64,000 bases of DNA from Euperipatoides rowelli. Its lineage: Eukaryota > Onychophora > Udeonychophora > Euonychophora > Peripatopsidae. Below the pieces are notes generated by a model. That model was not told the origin of the DNA. It made no database searches and worked only from the letters and a program-made list of their open reading frames with translations. Shown piece after piece: positions 1 through 8,562 of this stretch (positions within the stretch are counted from its first letter, which is position 1; each line of letters begins with the position of its first letter). Made by a program: the position numbers and the translations under genes. The stretch lies in the NCBI GenBank assembly GCA_003024985.2, contig PXIH01S0000150.1; one strand, 5' to 3'.

Positions 1-176
1 AATTAAATTTAGAAACAAAGCTTTATGATTGGTACATAGACTTAAGAAGATTTGGAAGTGTACCTCACTCAGGTTTTGGACTAGGATTTGAAAGACTTTT
101 GCAATATATTACAGGATTATCTAATATAAGGGATGTTATTTCTTTTCCCAGAACGCCTAAAAATCTTAGTTTTTAA
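1..176 (+). CDS. asnS: Asparaginyl-tRNA synthetase, C-terminal end (partial)
   Basis: The window opens inside this gene. The frame reads to a TAA at 174-176 and carries the class II synthetase motif 3 ([15 protein letters not shown]), followed by the usual asparagine/aspartate enzyme tail ending [10 protein letters not shown]. The enzyme charges tRNA-Asn with asparagine in the cytoplasm. Motif 3 contains the arginine that binds ATP (in GFER). The tail alone cannot fully separate AsnRS from AspRS, but the short ending right after the FPR motif and the gene order favour AsnRS. The next gene starts 14 bases downstream. Confidence 0.85.
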   Translation, partial: LNLETKLYDWYIDLRRFGSVPHSGFGLGFERLLQYITGLSNIRDVISFPRTPKNLSF

Positions 177-190
177 CTTAAGGAGATTTT

Positions 191-943
191 ATGAAAATTT
201 TTAATAAAATATTAATAATAATATTAACTTTTATCTCAACAAATCTATCTGCTAAGTTTGACTATGAAAATCATACTAAAATCTTATCAAATGTAGAAAA
301 TGAAATAAAAAATAGCACTGATATAAATCTTGATTTTGATAGTATTACCAAATCTTTAGAAAAAAAAACACAAAGAAAATCTAACACTTTCTTAATAGAA
401 AATGAAAATTATAACAAAACACCAAAAATTACAAGCAATAATAATATTAAACTAAAAACACTATTAGATCCTGAAAAACAGCCTTTAGTAAAAATTAAAA
501 AATCAGATAAGATTAAATATCCAAACTCAGGAGAAGTACATATAAATAACAATAACAATAAGGTTGTAAATTATAATAATATAAATTATAGCATAAATAA
601 TGATTTAAATACATTTAATAATACAAGTCCTAAAGTCTTAGAAAAAATAAAGTCTAATAACATAATAATTGAAAAAATAAAGTCTAATAACATAATAATT
701 AAATCAAAATCCAGCTTACTCTATTATATTAAGGTATATAAAAATTCAAACAATGATAATTTTTATCTAATAAAAAATCTAAAAATAGATAGTTTAAGGC
801 TTAATCATAAAGATGATTGCCTTATAATTGGACCTATTTTAAAAGATAACTTAGGTATCGTCACACAAACAATTAACAATAACGGTTATCATCTATTTGA
901 ATATATAAAAAGAGATAAAAACTATGGAAATACTACATTTTAA
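191..943 (+). CDS. Exported Asn/Lys-rich hypothetical protein with a 10-residue tandem duplication
   Basis: A 250-residue protein starting at ATG behind a clear AAGGAG ribosome site. Residues 1-21 form a classic signal peptide (hydrophobic run, cut near SA-KF), so it is exported, probably to the periplasm. The middle is low-complexity, rich in Asn, Lys and Ile. The last 70 residues are better ordered (YIKVYKNSNNDNFYLIK, then LIIGPILKDN) and faintly recall a SPOR-type peptidoglycan-binding fold; that is a guess. A 30-base unit is exactly duplicated at 641-700, repeating EKIKSNNIII. It lies just after asnS and its end overlaps the convergent phosphoribosyltransferase gene by 11 bases. No function is recognised. 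Confidence 0.75.
   Translation: MKIFNKILIIILTFISTNLSAKFDYENHTKILSNVENEIKNSTDINLDFDSITKSLEKKTQRKSNTFLIENENYNKTPKITSNNNIKLKTLLDPEKQPLVKIKKSDKIKYPNSGEVHINNNNNKVVNYNNINYSINNDLNTFNNTSPKVLEKIKSNNIIIEKIKSNNIIIKSKSSLLYYIKVYKNSNNDNFYLIKNLKIDSLRLNHKDDCLIIGPILKDNLGIVTQTINNNGYHLFEYIKRDKNYGNTTF
641..700 (+). repeat. Exact 30-bp tandem duplication inside the exported protein gene
   Basis: Positions 641-670 and 671-700 are identical. The unit is a multiple of three and adds ten residues in frame (EKIKSNNIII twice). Exact identity in an otherwise drifting low-complexity region points to recent slippage or an expandable repeat. Confidence 0.95.
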
Positions 944-1523
944 ACAAAGATTTCAATATATTATAAAGTTCATCATCTGACTCATTAAAGTTAAGCTCAT
1001 ACTCTGATTCTTCTAACCCTATTAATTCATGATTTTTATACTGTATCCAACAGTTACTACTGCATCCAGTATATTTGTTACAATAATAATCAGGAGAAAA
1101 GTTTATATTAGATTCATGTTCTTTATAATCATAAACTGCTATCTTAATATCTTTTTCTCTTACACCATTTTGTATTATTTGCTCTTTTAAGTACTTAAGT
1201 GTCCTCCCTGTATCAAATATATCATCAACTAATAAGATCTTATCACCCTTCCTTAAGTATTTAGGGTCGTAAGTCCACCCATCTACAACTATTGATTTTT
1301 GCTGATGTGGAGTATCATAAGACCTTGCCACAACAGCAGCATAAAAAAGAGGTTTTTCTTTTTTAATAAATTTAAAAACCTCACTTATTATATTCCCAAG
1401 GTATGCTCCTCCTCTTAAAGAGACATATAAAAAATCTGGAATAAAGCCATCTTTATAAATTTTATAAGCAAGTTTAATGCCTTGAATACGTATGTTTTCA
1501 TAAGAAATAAATTTTTTTAACAT
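933..1523 (-). CDS. Phosphoribosyltransferase family protein
   Basis: A 196-residue type I phosphoribosyltransferase. The PRPP-binding signature ILLVDDIFDTGRT sits at about residues 96-108, with two acidic residues followed by the phosphate loop. An upstream SLRGG loop (35-39) is typical of xanthine/hypoxanthine enzymes. It is expected to transfer ribose-5-phosphate from PRPP to a purine-type base, supporting purine salvage, which matters in Borrelia because it does not make purines de novo. The exact base cannot be told. A strong AGGAGG site precedes the ATG. It has a Cys-rich stretch near 148-158 (CNKYTGCSSNC), unusual for this family. Its 3' end overlaps the convergent upstream gene by 11 bases. 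Confidence 0.85.
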   Translation of the reverse strand: MLKKFISYENIRIQGIKLAYKIYKDGFIPDFLYVSLRGGAYLGNIISEVFKFIKKEKPLFYAAVVARSYDTPHQQKSIVVDGWTYDPKYLRKGDKILLVDDIFDTGRTLKYLKEQIIQNGVREKDIKIAVYDYKEHESNINFSPDYYCNKYTGCSSNCWIQYKNHELIGLEESEYELNFNESDDELYNILKSLFKM

Positions 1524-1577
1524 TCAAAACCTCCTAATAAAAAAATATAATTATATATATAAAACTATGATACTCAA

Positions 1578-3029
1578 CTAAAAAGAGATTATAACAATAT
1601 TATTATCCCTTAATATAGTATATGTATTTTTACCAAGATTAAGTGAAGCGTAAAACTCCTTTAGGCTTACTATGTTTTTTGTATTAACAGCCGTTATTAT
1701 ATCTCCTGATTTAAGTTCTTTGCCTAATTTTGAACTTTTTTTAGAATGAAACCTGTCAAATACTACCCCTTGTATCCAATTTCTTAGACTTAGTTGTTGT
1801 CTAACTTCATCAGTTAAAGGATATACAAAAAACCCTGGTATTGCTTTTGAATTATTATTATCAAAATACTTATCCTCAGGCCTTATAGCTAATTTTACAT
1901 TAATAATTTTTGTTTCTTTCCCTCTCAGTATTTTTACATTTACTTTCTCATTTGCATAAAAATCTTCTAAATATTGAACTAAGTCTTGATAAGATTTCAT
2001 CTTAACACTATTAATTCCAATTATACAATCTCCAGGTCTAATACCTGCTTTAAAAGCTGGAGAATCCAAATATACAGAACTTACTAATGCTCCTTCTATG
2101 GACTTATCACTTTCAATCCCTAAACTTTTAAATACTTCCATATCTTTTGGATTTATAGAATAATAAGATAAAATCCCTAGCCATGCTTGTTCTATTTTTG
2201 TTCCTTTTAAAAGATTATCAATTGAAGATCTAGAACTATTAACAGGAATTGCAAAACCAAGTCCAACATTACCACCAGATGGTGTAGCTATCCAAGTATT
2301 AATTCCAATTACTTGTCCATTAAGATCAACAAGAGGTCCTCCTGAATTACCTTGATTAATAGCAGCATCTGTTTGAATAAACACATTACGTGTTTGTAAA
2401 TTTGGATTAGCTGATCTATGAAGCCCACTTATGATTCCTGCTGTTACTGTAAAGCTAAATTCAAGAGGACTACCTATAGCCATTACCCAATCTCCTATCT
2501 CAAGCTTATCACTATCACCCAGTTCAGCAATTTTAATATCTTTATCAGTTGACTCAAAACTTATTAATGCAATATCTTTCTTTTGATCCCTTCCTACTAT
2601 AGTACCTTTATAATTATTTTTATTATACAAAACTACTTCTATCTCTAATTCTGTTGCATGACTTGGTAGTATATGATTATTAGTAAGAGCATAATATCTT
2701 TTATTATTTTTTTTATCTTGACCAATTATAACTCCTGAACCTGCCCATGTATTTTTTCTCTCTATATCTAAGTCAGGAATATCAAAAAAGAAAAAAGAAA
2801 ATTGACTTTGTTTTTTTACCATTCCAGTAGAGTGAATTTCAATAACAGATGGCAAAACCTTTTTAGCAACATCTCTAAAAGATTCTTGCAGGACTTGAAT
2901 AGAACTATTTTTTTCCTCAGCAAGTACTATACTATTCTTATTTAGGCTCAAATATTGTAAGCCAATAAAAAAACCAATTATTAAAGTTAATAAACTTAAA
3001 CAAAATATAGAAAAAAAATTTTTCTTCAC
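1578..3029 (-). CDS. htrA: HtrA/DegP-type periplasmic serine protease with two PDZ domains
   Basis: Trypsin-like protease of the HtrA family that degrades or refolds damaged envelope proteins. I place the start at the GTG at 3029, giving about 483 residues, because a GGAGG site sits 6-7 bases upstream of it inside the longer ATG frame that begins at 3056. The N-terminus is then a signal/anchor segment (KKNFFSIFCLSLLTLIIG). Numbered on the longer frame, the triad is H128 (TNNHIL), D161 (KKDIAL) and S238 (GNSGGP). PDZ domains lie at about 290-390 and 400-490. It is followed after 38 bases by map running into it on the same strand. Secreted and membrane-anchored forms are both possible. Confidence 0.92.
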   Translation of the reverse strand: MKKNFFSIFCLSLLTLIIGFFIGLQYLSLNKNSIVLAEEKNSSIQVLQESFRDVAKKVLPSVIEIHSTGMVKKQSQFSFFFFDIPDLDIERKNTWAGSGVIIGQDKKNNKRYYALTNNHILPSHATELEIEVVLYNKNNYKGTIVGRDQKKDIALISFESTDKDIKIAELGDSDKLEIGDWVMAIGSPLEFSFTVTAGIISGLHRSANPNLQTRNVFIQTDAAINQGNSGGPLVDLNGQVIGINTWIATPSGGNVGLGFAIPVNSSRSSIDNLLKGTKIEQAWLGILSYYSINPKDMEVFKSLGIESDKSIEGALVSSVYLDSPAFKAGIRPGDCIIGINSVKMKSYQDLVQYLEDFYANEKVNVKILRGKETKIINVKLAIRPEDKYFDNNNSKAIPGFFVYPLTDEVRQQLSLRNWIQGVVFDRFHSKKSSKLGKELKSGDIITAVNTKNIVSLKEFYASLNLGKNTYTILRDNNIVIISF

Positions 3030-3067
3030 TTGAAAACCTCCAATAATATCATCCATATTTATTATAA

Positions 3068-3823
3068 TTAAATTTCTGTAAGAATCAAAGGCTTACCTTC
3101 TACAACTGCTATAGTATGCTCAAAATGAGCTGAATAGCTTTTATCACTAGTAACCACAGTCCAACCATCCTTTAAAACCGCCACATTTCCTGTCCCAAGA
3201 TTTACCATAGGTTCAATTGCAAGCACCATCCCTTCTTGAATACTTAGATTTGAAAGAGATGGTAAATAATAATTAGGAATATTAGGTTCCTCATGCAAAT
3301 CATGTCCAATACCATGACCTGTATAGTCTTTGACTATACCAAAGTGAAAAAATTCTATATAAGTTTCAATTGCCTTAGAAATATCAAGTATTCTATTCCC
3401 AACACAAGCCTTTTCAATCCCCTTATATAAAGCTGCTTTTGTAACTTGCAAAAGCCTTTCAACATTCTCAGAAACTATACCTATCTTGAAAGTTCTAGCC
3501 ATATCTCCATAATACCCATCCAAAGCGACACCACAATCAATACTAACCACATCTCCACTCTTTAATCGTCTTGAACTCGGAATACCATGAATAACTTCAT
3601 CGTTAATTGAAACACAAATAGAATTTTTAAAGCCATTATACCCCTTAAAAGCTGGCTTGGCACCATTCTTAACAATAAAATCAAAAGCTATTTTATCAAG
3701 CTCATTTGTAGAAATACCAACTTGAAGATACTTCTCAATTTCTTTTAAAGTAAAAGCTAACAACTTACAAGCCTGTCTTATTTTATTTATTTCTGTTCTA
3801 GATTTTAACTTCAATTTCTTCAT
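3068..3823 (-). CDS. map: Methionine aminopeptidase, type I
   Basis: 251 residues, the normal length of a type Ia enzyme that removes the initiator Met in the cytoplasm. All five metal ligands are visible at E. coli-like positions: D96 (SIDCG), D107 (GDMAR), H170 (TGHGIG), E204 (IEPM) and E235 (FEHT), plus substrate-gripping H79 (VIHG). I see no ribosome site before the ATG, which lies 12 bases after the stop of the upstream TPR gene, so translation may be coupled. The downstream neighbour htrA is on the same strand. Confidence 0.95.
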   Translation of the reverse strand: MKKLKLKSRTEINKIRQACKLLAFTLKEIEKYLQVGISTNELDKIAFDFIVKNGAKPAFKGYNGFKNSICVSINDEVIHGIPSSRRLKSGDVVSIDCGVALDGYYGDMARTFKIGIVSENVERLLQVTKAALYKGIEKACVGNRILDISKAIETYIEFFHFGIVKDYTGHGIGHDLHEEPNIPNYYLPSLSNLSIQEGMVLAIEPMVNLGTGNVAVLKDGWTVVTSDKSYSAHFEHTIAVVEGKPLILTEI

Positions 3824-3835
3824 ATATCAATAATT

Positions 3836-5482
3836 TTAATTTTTGAACATATTTATCATACTTCCATATAGTTTAACTTCATCAGAATCAAAAAAAGAAG
3901 CAGATATTTGCATAGCTTTTAATCCTTTACTATATTCTTTTAAATAAAGATAGTTTAAACCTTGTTTTAAGTAAACCTTAGAGAAAGTTTCTAATTCCCT
4001 TAATGTCATCTTATCCTTGTCAGACAAAGTAAATGGTAAGGTTGATATAGCCATATTAAAATTATCCTCAGCAGCAGTATAGTTTTTCATATGAAGATTT
4101 AAAACACCTAGATTATAATATACTCCATAATTGTATTTACCTAGTTTACTTTCTAATATTATTTTTTGAGCTTGTTTAAAATTATCTTTCAAAAAATAAT
4201 AATAAAATTTATAAAAATTATACCAATCCTCTTTTTTTGCAATAGAATCATATATTCTAAAAAATAAATCTAAATCAGTAACATCACGATAAAGAAGTAA
4301 ATTCCAAATCAAAAATCTTGAAACAACAGCTTCATGATTTGTCTTATAAAACAGCTTCCATAAAAATGATTTTCTAGCATTATAATCCAAGTCCTGATAA
4401 TTTAAGGTAAAATAAATTCTAAAAAACATAGGATCATCCCTATACTTAGAAGCTATTTCATTTGCCTTTACATAATCTTTAAGTTCAAGATAAGTACCAG
4501 CTAAATAATAACTTATCATTCTATTATTGTAAAATTTTTCAAGCGCCTTATTTAAATAAGAAAGTGATTTTTTCGGATCTTTTTCTTTCCTTGCAATTAA
4601 TGAAAGATTAATATACACAACCATATCGTAGTCTGGAAATAATGTATAAAGTTTTAAATACTCATCCTTTGCTTTTTTGATATTACCTTTCCTGTAATAA
4701 GCATCTGCTAATAAAAAGATTAAATTAGGTTCATTATCTCTATTGATTAAATTCAAATTAGCAATTATAAAATCAAAATCACCAATATTATTAGCAATGT
4801 GAGCTAATTCTTTTGCAAAATTTTTATCCCCCGTTATCCTTCCTAATATTCTTTTAACCGAACCAAAATCTTGTTTCTTCAAATAGATCAACATAGCATT
4901 TATTAAAAATGCATTACTATTAAGAGTCTCTCCTATTTTTTCAAATGCCTTAGCATTTTTTGTCTTCTTAAGCAAATCCAATAAAGATTCTAGACTGTTT
5001 AAATTACTCTCAGCTAATAAATATTTCATATAAACTTCATCATAAAGACTCTTAAATACTAAATCCATCTCTAAATACTGCTTAGCTAAATCATAAGCTT
5101 CCTTTATGTTACCTAACTTAAGTTCAGAGAAAACTTGAAAAGCTCTAAGAGTAGTATTTCCAGGAATAGCCTTTACTGATTTCAATACAACTTGACGCAT
5201 TAATAAATAATCTTTTTTCTTAGCATATCTATATGTTCTTTTTAAAAGAGAAAGCCATTCACTTTCTGTATTGGCATACTTACTAGAAAAAAAAATTTCA
5301 TTTTGAGCTCCATAATAATTATTATTACCTAATAAATCATCAATTTTTTTAAGAGCTTCAATAAAATCTCTCTCACCTTTAATCAAATATAAAATACTAG
5401 GATCATAATAAAAATAAATAATACAAGACGGTATTATTAAAAATAATAATAGAACAAACAATAATATTTTATTTATTTTCAA
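3836..5482 (-). CDS. TPR-repeat protein, membrane anchored or exported
   Basis: 548 residues. Residues 5-27 form one hydrophobic segment with few charges before it (ILLFVLLLFLIIPSCIIYFYY), acting as an uncleaved anchor or signal. The rest is helical repeats; clear tetratricopeptide units occur near 255-345 (LADAYYRKGNIKKAKDEYLKL and similar) and 450-520 (YNLGVLNLHMKNYTAAEDNF). TPRs bind other proteins, and spirochaetes use many such proteins in the periplasm, but no partner can be named. The gene start overlaps the end of nusB by 14 bases, indicating co-transcription. Confidence 0.82.
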   Translation of the reverse strand: MKINKILLFVLLLFLIIPSCIIYFYYDPSILYLIKGERDFIEALKKIDDLLGNNNYYGAQNEIFFSSKYANTESEWLSLLKRTYRYAKKKDYLLMRQVVLKSVKAIPGNTTLRAFQVFSELKLGNIKEAYDLAKQYLEMDLVFKSLYDEVYMKYLLAESNLNSLESLLDLLKKTKNAKAFEKIGETLNSNAFLINAMLIYLKKQDFGSVKRILGRITGDKNFAKELAHIANNIGDFDFIIANLNLINRDNEPNLIFLLADAYYRKGNIKKAKDEYLKLYTLFPDYDMVVYINLSLIARKEKDPKKSLSYLNKALEKFYNNRMISYYLAGTYLELKDYVKANEIASKYRDDPMFFRIYFTLNYQDLDYNARKSFLWKLFYKTNHEAVVSRFLIWNLLLYRDVTDLDLFFRIYDSIAKKEDWYNFYKFYYYFLKDNFKQAQKIILESKLGKYNYGVYYNLGVLNLHMKNYTAAEDNFNMAISTLPFTLSDKDKMTLRELETFSKVYLKQGLNYLYLKEYSKGLKAMQISASFFDSDEVKLYGSMINMFKN

Positions 5483-5906
5483 TTTTAGTTTTTCTCCTAT
5501 GTTTAATTAAAGCATCTAGTATACCATTAACAAACTTATAAGACTTACCATTTCCATATTTTTTTGCTATCAAAGTCGCTTCATTTATTACAGTATTCAT
5601 TGGAATTTCATCTTTTTGAAATTCCAATGAATATACACTTAACCTAAGTATCGCAAGATCTACCTTGTCCATTCTATCCATACTCCAATTAAACGAAAGC
5701 TCACTTATTATACTGTCAATTTGAGCTAAATTCTTAATTACACCTTGAACTAAAGCACCATAAAATAATTTAAGACTTTCATTGACTATCTGGTCAAGTC
5801 CTATCATATCAAATATATCAAATATATCATCTCCAGCAGCTTTATTAATATCAATACTATAAAGTTTTTGAAAAGCCAATATTCTAGCTTTGTGCCTTAA
5901 TTGCAT
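5469..5906 (-). CDS. nusB: Transcription antitermination factor NusB
   Basis: About 145 residues, typical for NusB, an all-helical RNA-binding protein that with NusE (S10) promotes antitermination on rRNA operons. The N-terminal RHKARILAFQKLYSID and the C-terminal PMNTVINEATLIAKKYGNGKSYKFVNGILDAL are family hallmarks. I use the ATG at 5906; a TTG two codons upstream (5912) directly abuts the stop of the SurA-like gene and is an alternative. Tight spacing on both sides implies an operon from the SurA-like gene through nusB to the TPR gene. Confidence 0.93.
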   Translation of the reverse strand: MQLRHKARILAFQKLYSIDINKAAGDDIFDIFDMIGLDQIVNESLKLFYGALVQGVIKNLAQIDSIISELSFNWSMDRMDKVDLAILRLSVYSLEFQKDEIPMNTVINEATLIAKKYGNGKSYKFVNGILDALIKHRRKTKIENK

Positions 5907-5913
5907 TATCAAA

Positions 5914-6924
5914 TCACTTCAATTTAGAATCTAAAATTTGTATTGAAGCTGTTTTACTTAATTTGGAATACAATTCTTGTTGAACATTTGAAACTATTTG
6001 TTGTCGCTGTGAATCTATAATATTATTTTTTATTGCTTCCTTAACAGTCATATTTACTGTAGGTGAAACTTTATCTGTAAGTAATAAAAATCTCTGAGCA
6101 TATTTTTCTGTAATTTTTATTATATGTATTCCTTCCTTTGAATCCAAAGGACTTGAAATATCACCTTTAGAATAATTAAAAATAGCATTTAGAAAGTCAG
6201 GACCAAGTAATTGAACAGCACTTGAATCTCCTCTAGCTATAAAGCCAACATCACCATTTTTAGCCTTTGATGGTTCATCCTCACTATTATGACGAACTGC
6301 TTCTTCAAATGTTATATTTTTACTCTTTATAGAATCATAAATTTTATGAGCTTTTGTTTGTACTTCTGATCTTTTTTTATCTTTCATTGATAAAAATATA
6401 TGACTTAATCTTACGATATCAGGATTTACAAATTTAGTTTTATTACTATCATAGTAAGTCACTATTTCTTTTTCAGTTGGTATTTTTAAGGATATAAACT
6501 TAGGCTCTGCTTCTTTTAAAACTAATCTTTGACCACTAATCGACCTTAGCATTGAAACTAAAAGCCCATTCCAATTATGACCTTGCTTTTCTATCATTTG
6601 TTTAATCTGAGTATCTGTTAAAGTTCCAAGTCCAAACTGATTTCTAATTGTTTGCATAACATCATCTTCATTAACCTTAATACCCTGCTTATCAGCTTCT
6701 TGTCCAAAAAGAATATCTGCAATTAAAACTTGTAAGATTTGTTTTTTTTCAGAATCATTCAAATTTCTATTATAATTTTTATTCAACAAACTTACTTTAT
6801 TATCAAATTCTGTTCTTGTTATAATCTCATTCTTATATAAATTAACAATTACAACAGGCGTGCTTTGCGCAGAAATGACAAACTCTGTAAACAACATTAA
6901 TAATAAACACACAATCTTTCCCAT
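5914..6924 (-). CDS. SurA/PrsA-like periplasmic peptidyl-prolyl isomerase (parvulin type)
   Basis: The ATG at 6924 is preferred (about 336 residues) because AAGGAG lies upstream and the protein then begins with a signal peptide, MGKIVCLLLMLFTEFVISA. An ATG at 6960 would add 12 polar residues. An N-terminal SurA-like helical region (LNDSEKKQILQVLIADILF) is followed by one PpiC rotamase domain at about 160-280 (LSHIFLSM, NGDVGFIARGD, GIHIIKITEK). It should assist folding of outer-membrane or surface proteins in the periplasm. It has one rotamase domain, unlike two in E. coli SurA. From memory the B. burgdorferi counterpart was mislabelled a basic membrane protein. Confidence 0.85.
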   Translation of the reverse strand: MGKIVCLLLMLFTEFVISAQSTPVVIVNLYKNEIITRTEFDNKVSLLNKNYNRNLNDSEKKQILQVLIADILFGQEADKQGIKVNEDDVMQTIRNQFGLGTLTDTQIKQMIEKQGHNWNGLLVSMLRSISGQRLVLKEAEPKFISLKIPTEKEIVTYYDSNKTKFVNPDIVRLSHIFLSMKDKKRSEVQTKAHKIYDSIKSKNITFEEAVRHNSEDEPSKAKNGDVGFIARGDSSAVQLLGPDFLNAIFNYSKGDISSPLDSKEGIHIIKITEKYAQRFLLLTDKVSPTVNMTVKEAIKNNIIDSQRQQIVSNVQQELYSKLSKTASIQILDSKLK

Positions 6925-7060
6925 AATAGCATTCTTCTCCTTAATTCTAGTTAAATTCAATAATATTTTAGCAAAATGCTACCTTTTTATCTATAAAAAT
7001 TTAATTTAAATCTATATGTTATACAATATTATAAGGATCAAGTTAAACTTTTATTTACAA

Positions 7061-7089
7061 TTGATAATATGATTCTATGTATTTCTAAT
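7061..7089 (+). promoter_or_regulatory. Sigma-70-type promoter for the 7153 gene
   Basis: TTGATA at 7061-7066, a 17-base spacer, and TCTAAT at 7084-7089; each box differs from consensus at one position. It lies about 65 bases upstream of the TTG start in the divergent 192-base gap between the SurA-like gene and the outer-membrane-like gene. Confidence 0.6.
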
Positions 7090-7152
7090 AAATTTAAGAA
7101 AAATATAATAATTAATATTTAATTTTCTGGGTAAGAAAAACAGGAGGAAATC

Positions 7153-8514
7153 TTGCTTAAGTTAAAAAAAATGCTCGTTTTATTATTGTTAGTAACAACT
7201 ACATCTAAACTTATAAGTTATAATAACATACTTAGATATGATGAAAATGAATTTGATCAGTTTTATGTTATTACATCAAATGATAGCTTTGCATTTAAAT
7301 TCACAGATTTTTTAGACGACTTAAGAACTGCCTCATTCTTGTTCAAATACTTTTCAAAATATAATTTTGAAGTATCTGCTGAATCTCATATGTTAACATA
7401 CAGAGGTTATGATGATACCCCAAATTCTTTCACAACACGTGCAGATCTATTGGAACTTATATTCATGTATTATTTCCCATTTAACTTAACTTTCAATAAT
7501 ATTAATTTTGGAAAACTTAATTTAGGGATTGGTTTTAAACAGTTTATTTATGGTAATTTCGGAGGACTTGATATACAAGATGCTATACATTTTATCCTCT
7601 ACAATACAAGAGATCTTCCTCTACTATATGATCCTTATGATTATAGAGCTTTCCTAAGTTTTGCTACTAATTATTCTTATAAAAACTTACTCAATTTTGA
7701 AAACTATTTACATATTTCTTACTTTGCCGAATGTTTTTTTAAGACTAGCATAGGCTTGAATCTTGAAAATGAAAATCTAAGTTTTGAAACTAAATTATAC
7801 TACCAAGTTCATCGTCCATTAAAAGATATGTATACATATAATAAAATACAAGAATCCGAAAATGGTTTTGGTCTTTACTTATCATTCAATTCTAAAAATA
7901 TTTATTCTTATCAAGATTTAAATATATATAACTTTTCTAAAAATAATAAACATGCATCAGCCTATGGAATTGGAATAATTCTTTCTCCAAAATATAAAAA
8001 ATCTACTGAAAATTTTTTGTTAAATAACAAATTCTACGCAGCATATGATATAGCCTTTCCAGGTCAGTTTAGAACTATTATTTATTATGACATAACAAAA
8101 AATTTTGCTTCATATTTTTCAATAATTTCTAGTTATTCCTCACATGATATATTTAAGATGAATAGTATTCTTACAAATCACTTTTCAATAGGGTTTAAAT
8201 ATGACTTTTTTACTTATGATATATTTTCAATGTATTTTGGATTTGGTATTTCTACAAGTTGTGAATTAGATATAAAGAATATAAATAAAAAATATAGATT
8301 AGAAGATATAAATAAATGGTTTACAATAGGATTTGAAGGCGAAATTGGAATTAGAATAAAAATGTTTAAACACAATTATCTAGACTATTACATAAGATTC
8401 TTCTCCAAAATGCATGCTAGACCCTTTGTTTATAATATTGACCAACAAACTCTAGAAAATCTTTTCTTTAATTGGAATTACATAGGACTTGGAATTGAAG
8501 TAAAAGGTCAATAA
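7153..8514 (+). CDS. Exported aromatic-rich protein, probable outer-membrane beta-barrel
   Basis: 453 residues. AGGAGG at 7143-7148 points to the TTG at 7153 as start; an ATG at 7171 is the alternative. A signal peptide follows (MLVLLLLVTTTSKLIS). The rest has dense Tyr/Phe and short alternating hydrophobic strands (FGLYLSFNSKNIYSYQDLNIYNF, FGFGISTSCELDI), and the last strand YIGLGIEVKG resembles a barrel end, so an outer-membrane location is likely. Function is unknown. From memory it matches B. burgdorferi BB0110. Its stop codon lies inside a 56-bp perfect palindrome shared with convergent dnaB. Confidence 0.7.
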   Translation: MLKLKKMLVLLLLVTTTSKLISYNNILRYDENEFDQFYVITSNDSFAFKFTDFLDDLRTASFLFKYFSKYNFEVSAESHMLTYRGYDDTPNSFTTRADLLELIFMYYFPFNLTFNNINFGKLNLGIGFKQFIYGNFGGLDIQDAIHFILYNTRDLPLLYDPYDYRAFLSFATNYSYKNLLNFENYLHISYFAECFFKTSIGLNLENENLSFETKLYYQVHRPLKDMYTYNKIQESENGFGLYLSFNSKNIYSYQDLNIYNFSKNNKHASAYGIGIILSPKYKKSTENFLLNNKFYAAYDIAFPGQFRTIIYYDITKNFASYFSIISSYSSHDIFKMNSILTNHFSIGFKYDFFTYDIFSMYFGFGISTSCELDIKNINKKYRLEDINKWFTIGFEGEIGIRIKMFKHNYLDYYIRFFSKMHARPFVYNIDQQTLENLFFNWNYIGLGIEVKGQ

Positions 8515-8562
8515 GGATTATAAGTATAGTAACTAGTTACTATACTTATAATCCTTATTGAC
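8507..8562. terminator. 56-bp perfect palindrome between convergent genes, likely bidirectional terminator
   Basis: Two 28-base arms meet at AACTAGTT (centre 8534/8535) with no mismatch and no spacer. It contains the stop codon of the plus-strand gene (8512-8514) and that of dnaB (8533-8535) and so encodes the last residues of DnaB. Such a hairpin in both transcripts would end or protect them. No long T tract follows on either strand. Confidence 0.75.

Noticed and set aside
641-700. Assembly duplication artefact
   Set aside because: Only two exact copies, in frame and in a low-complexity gene; slippage is the simpler reading, though it cannot be excluded.
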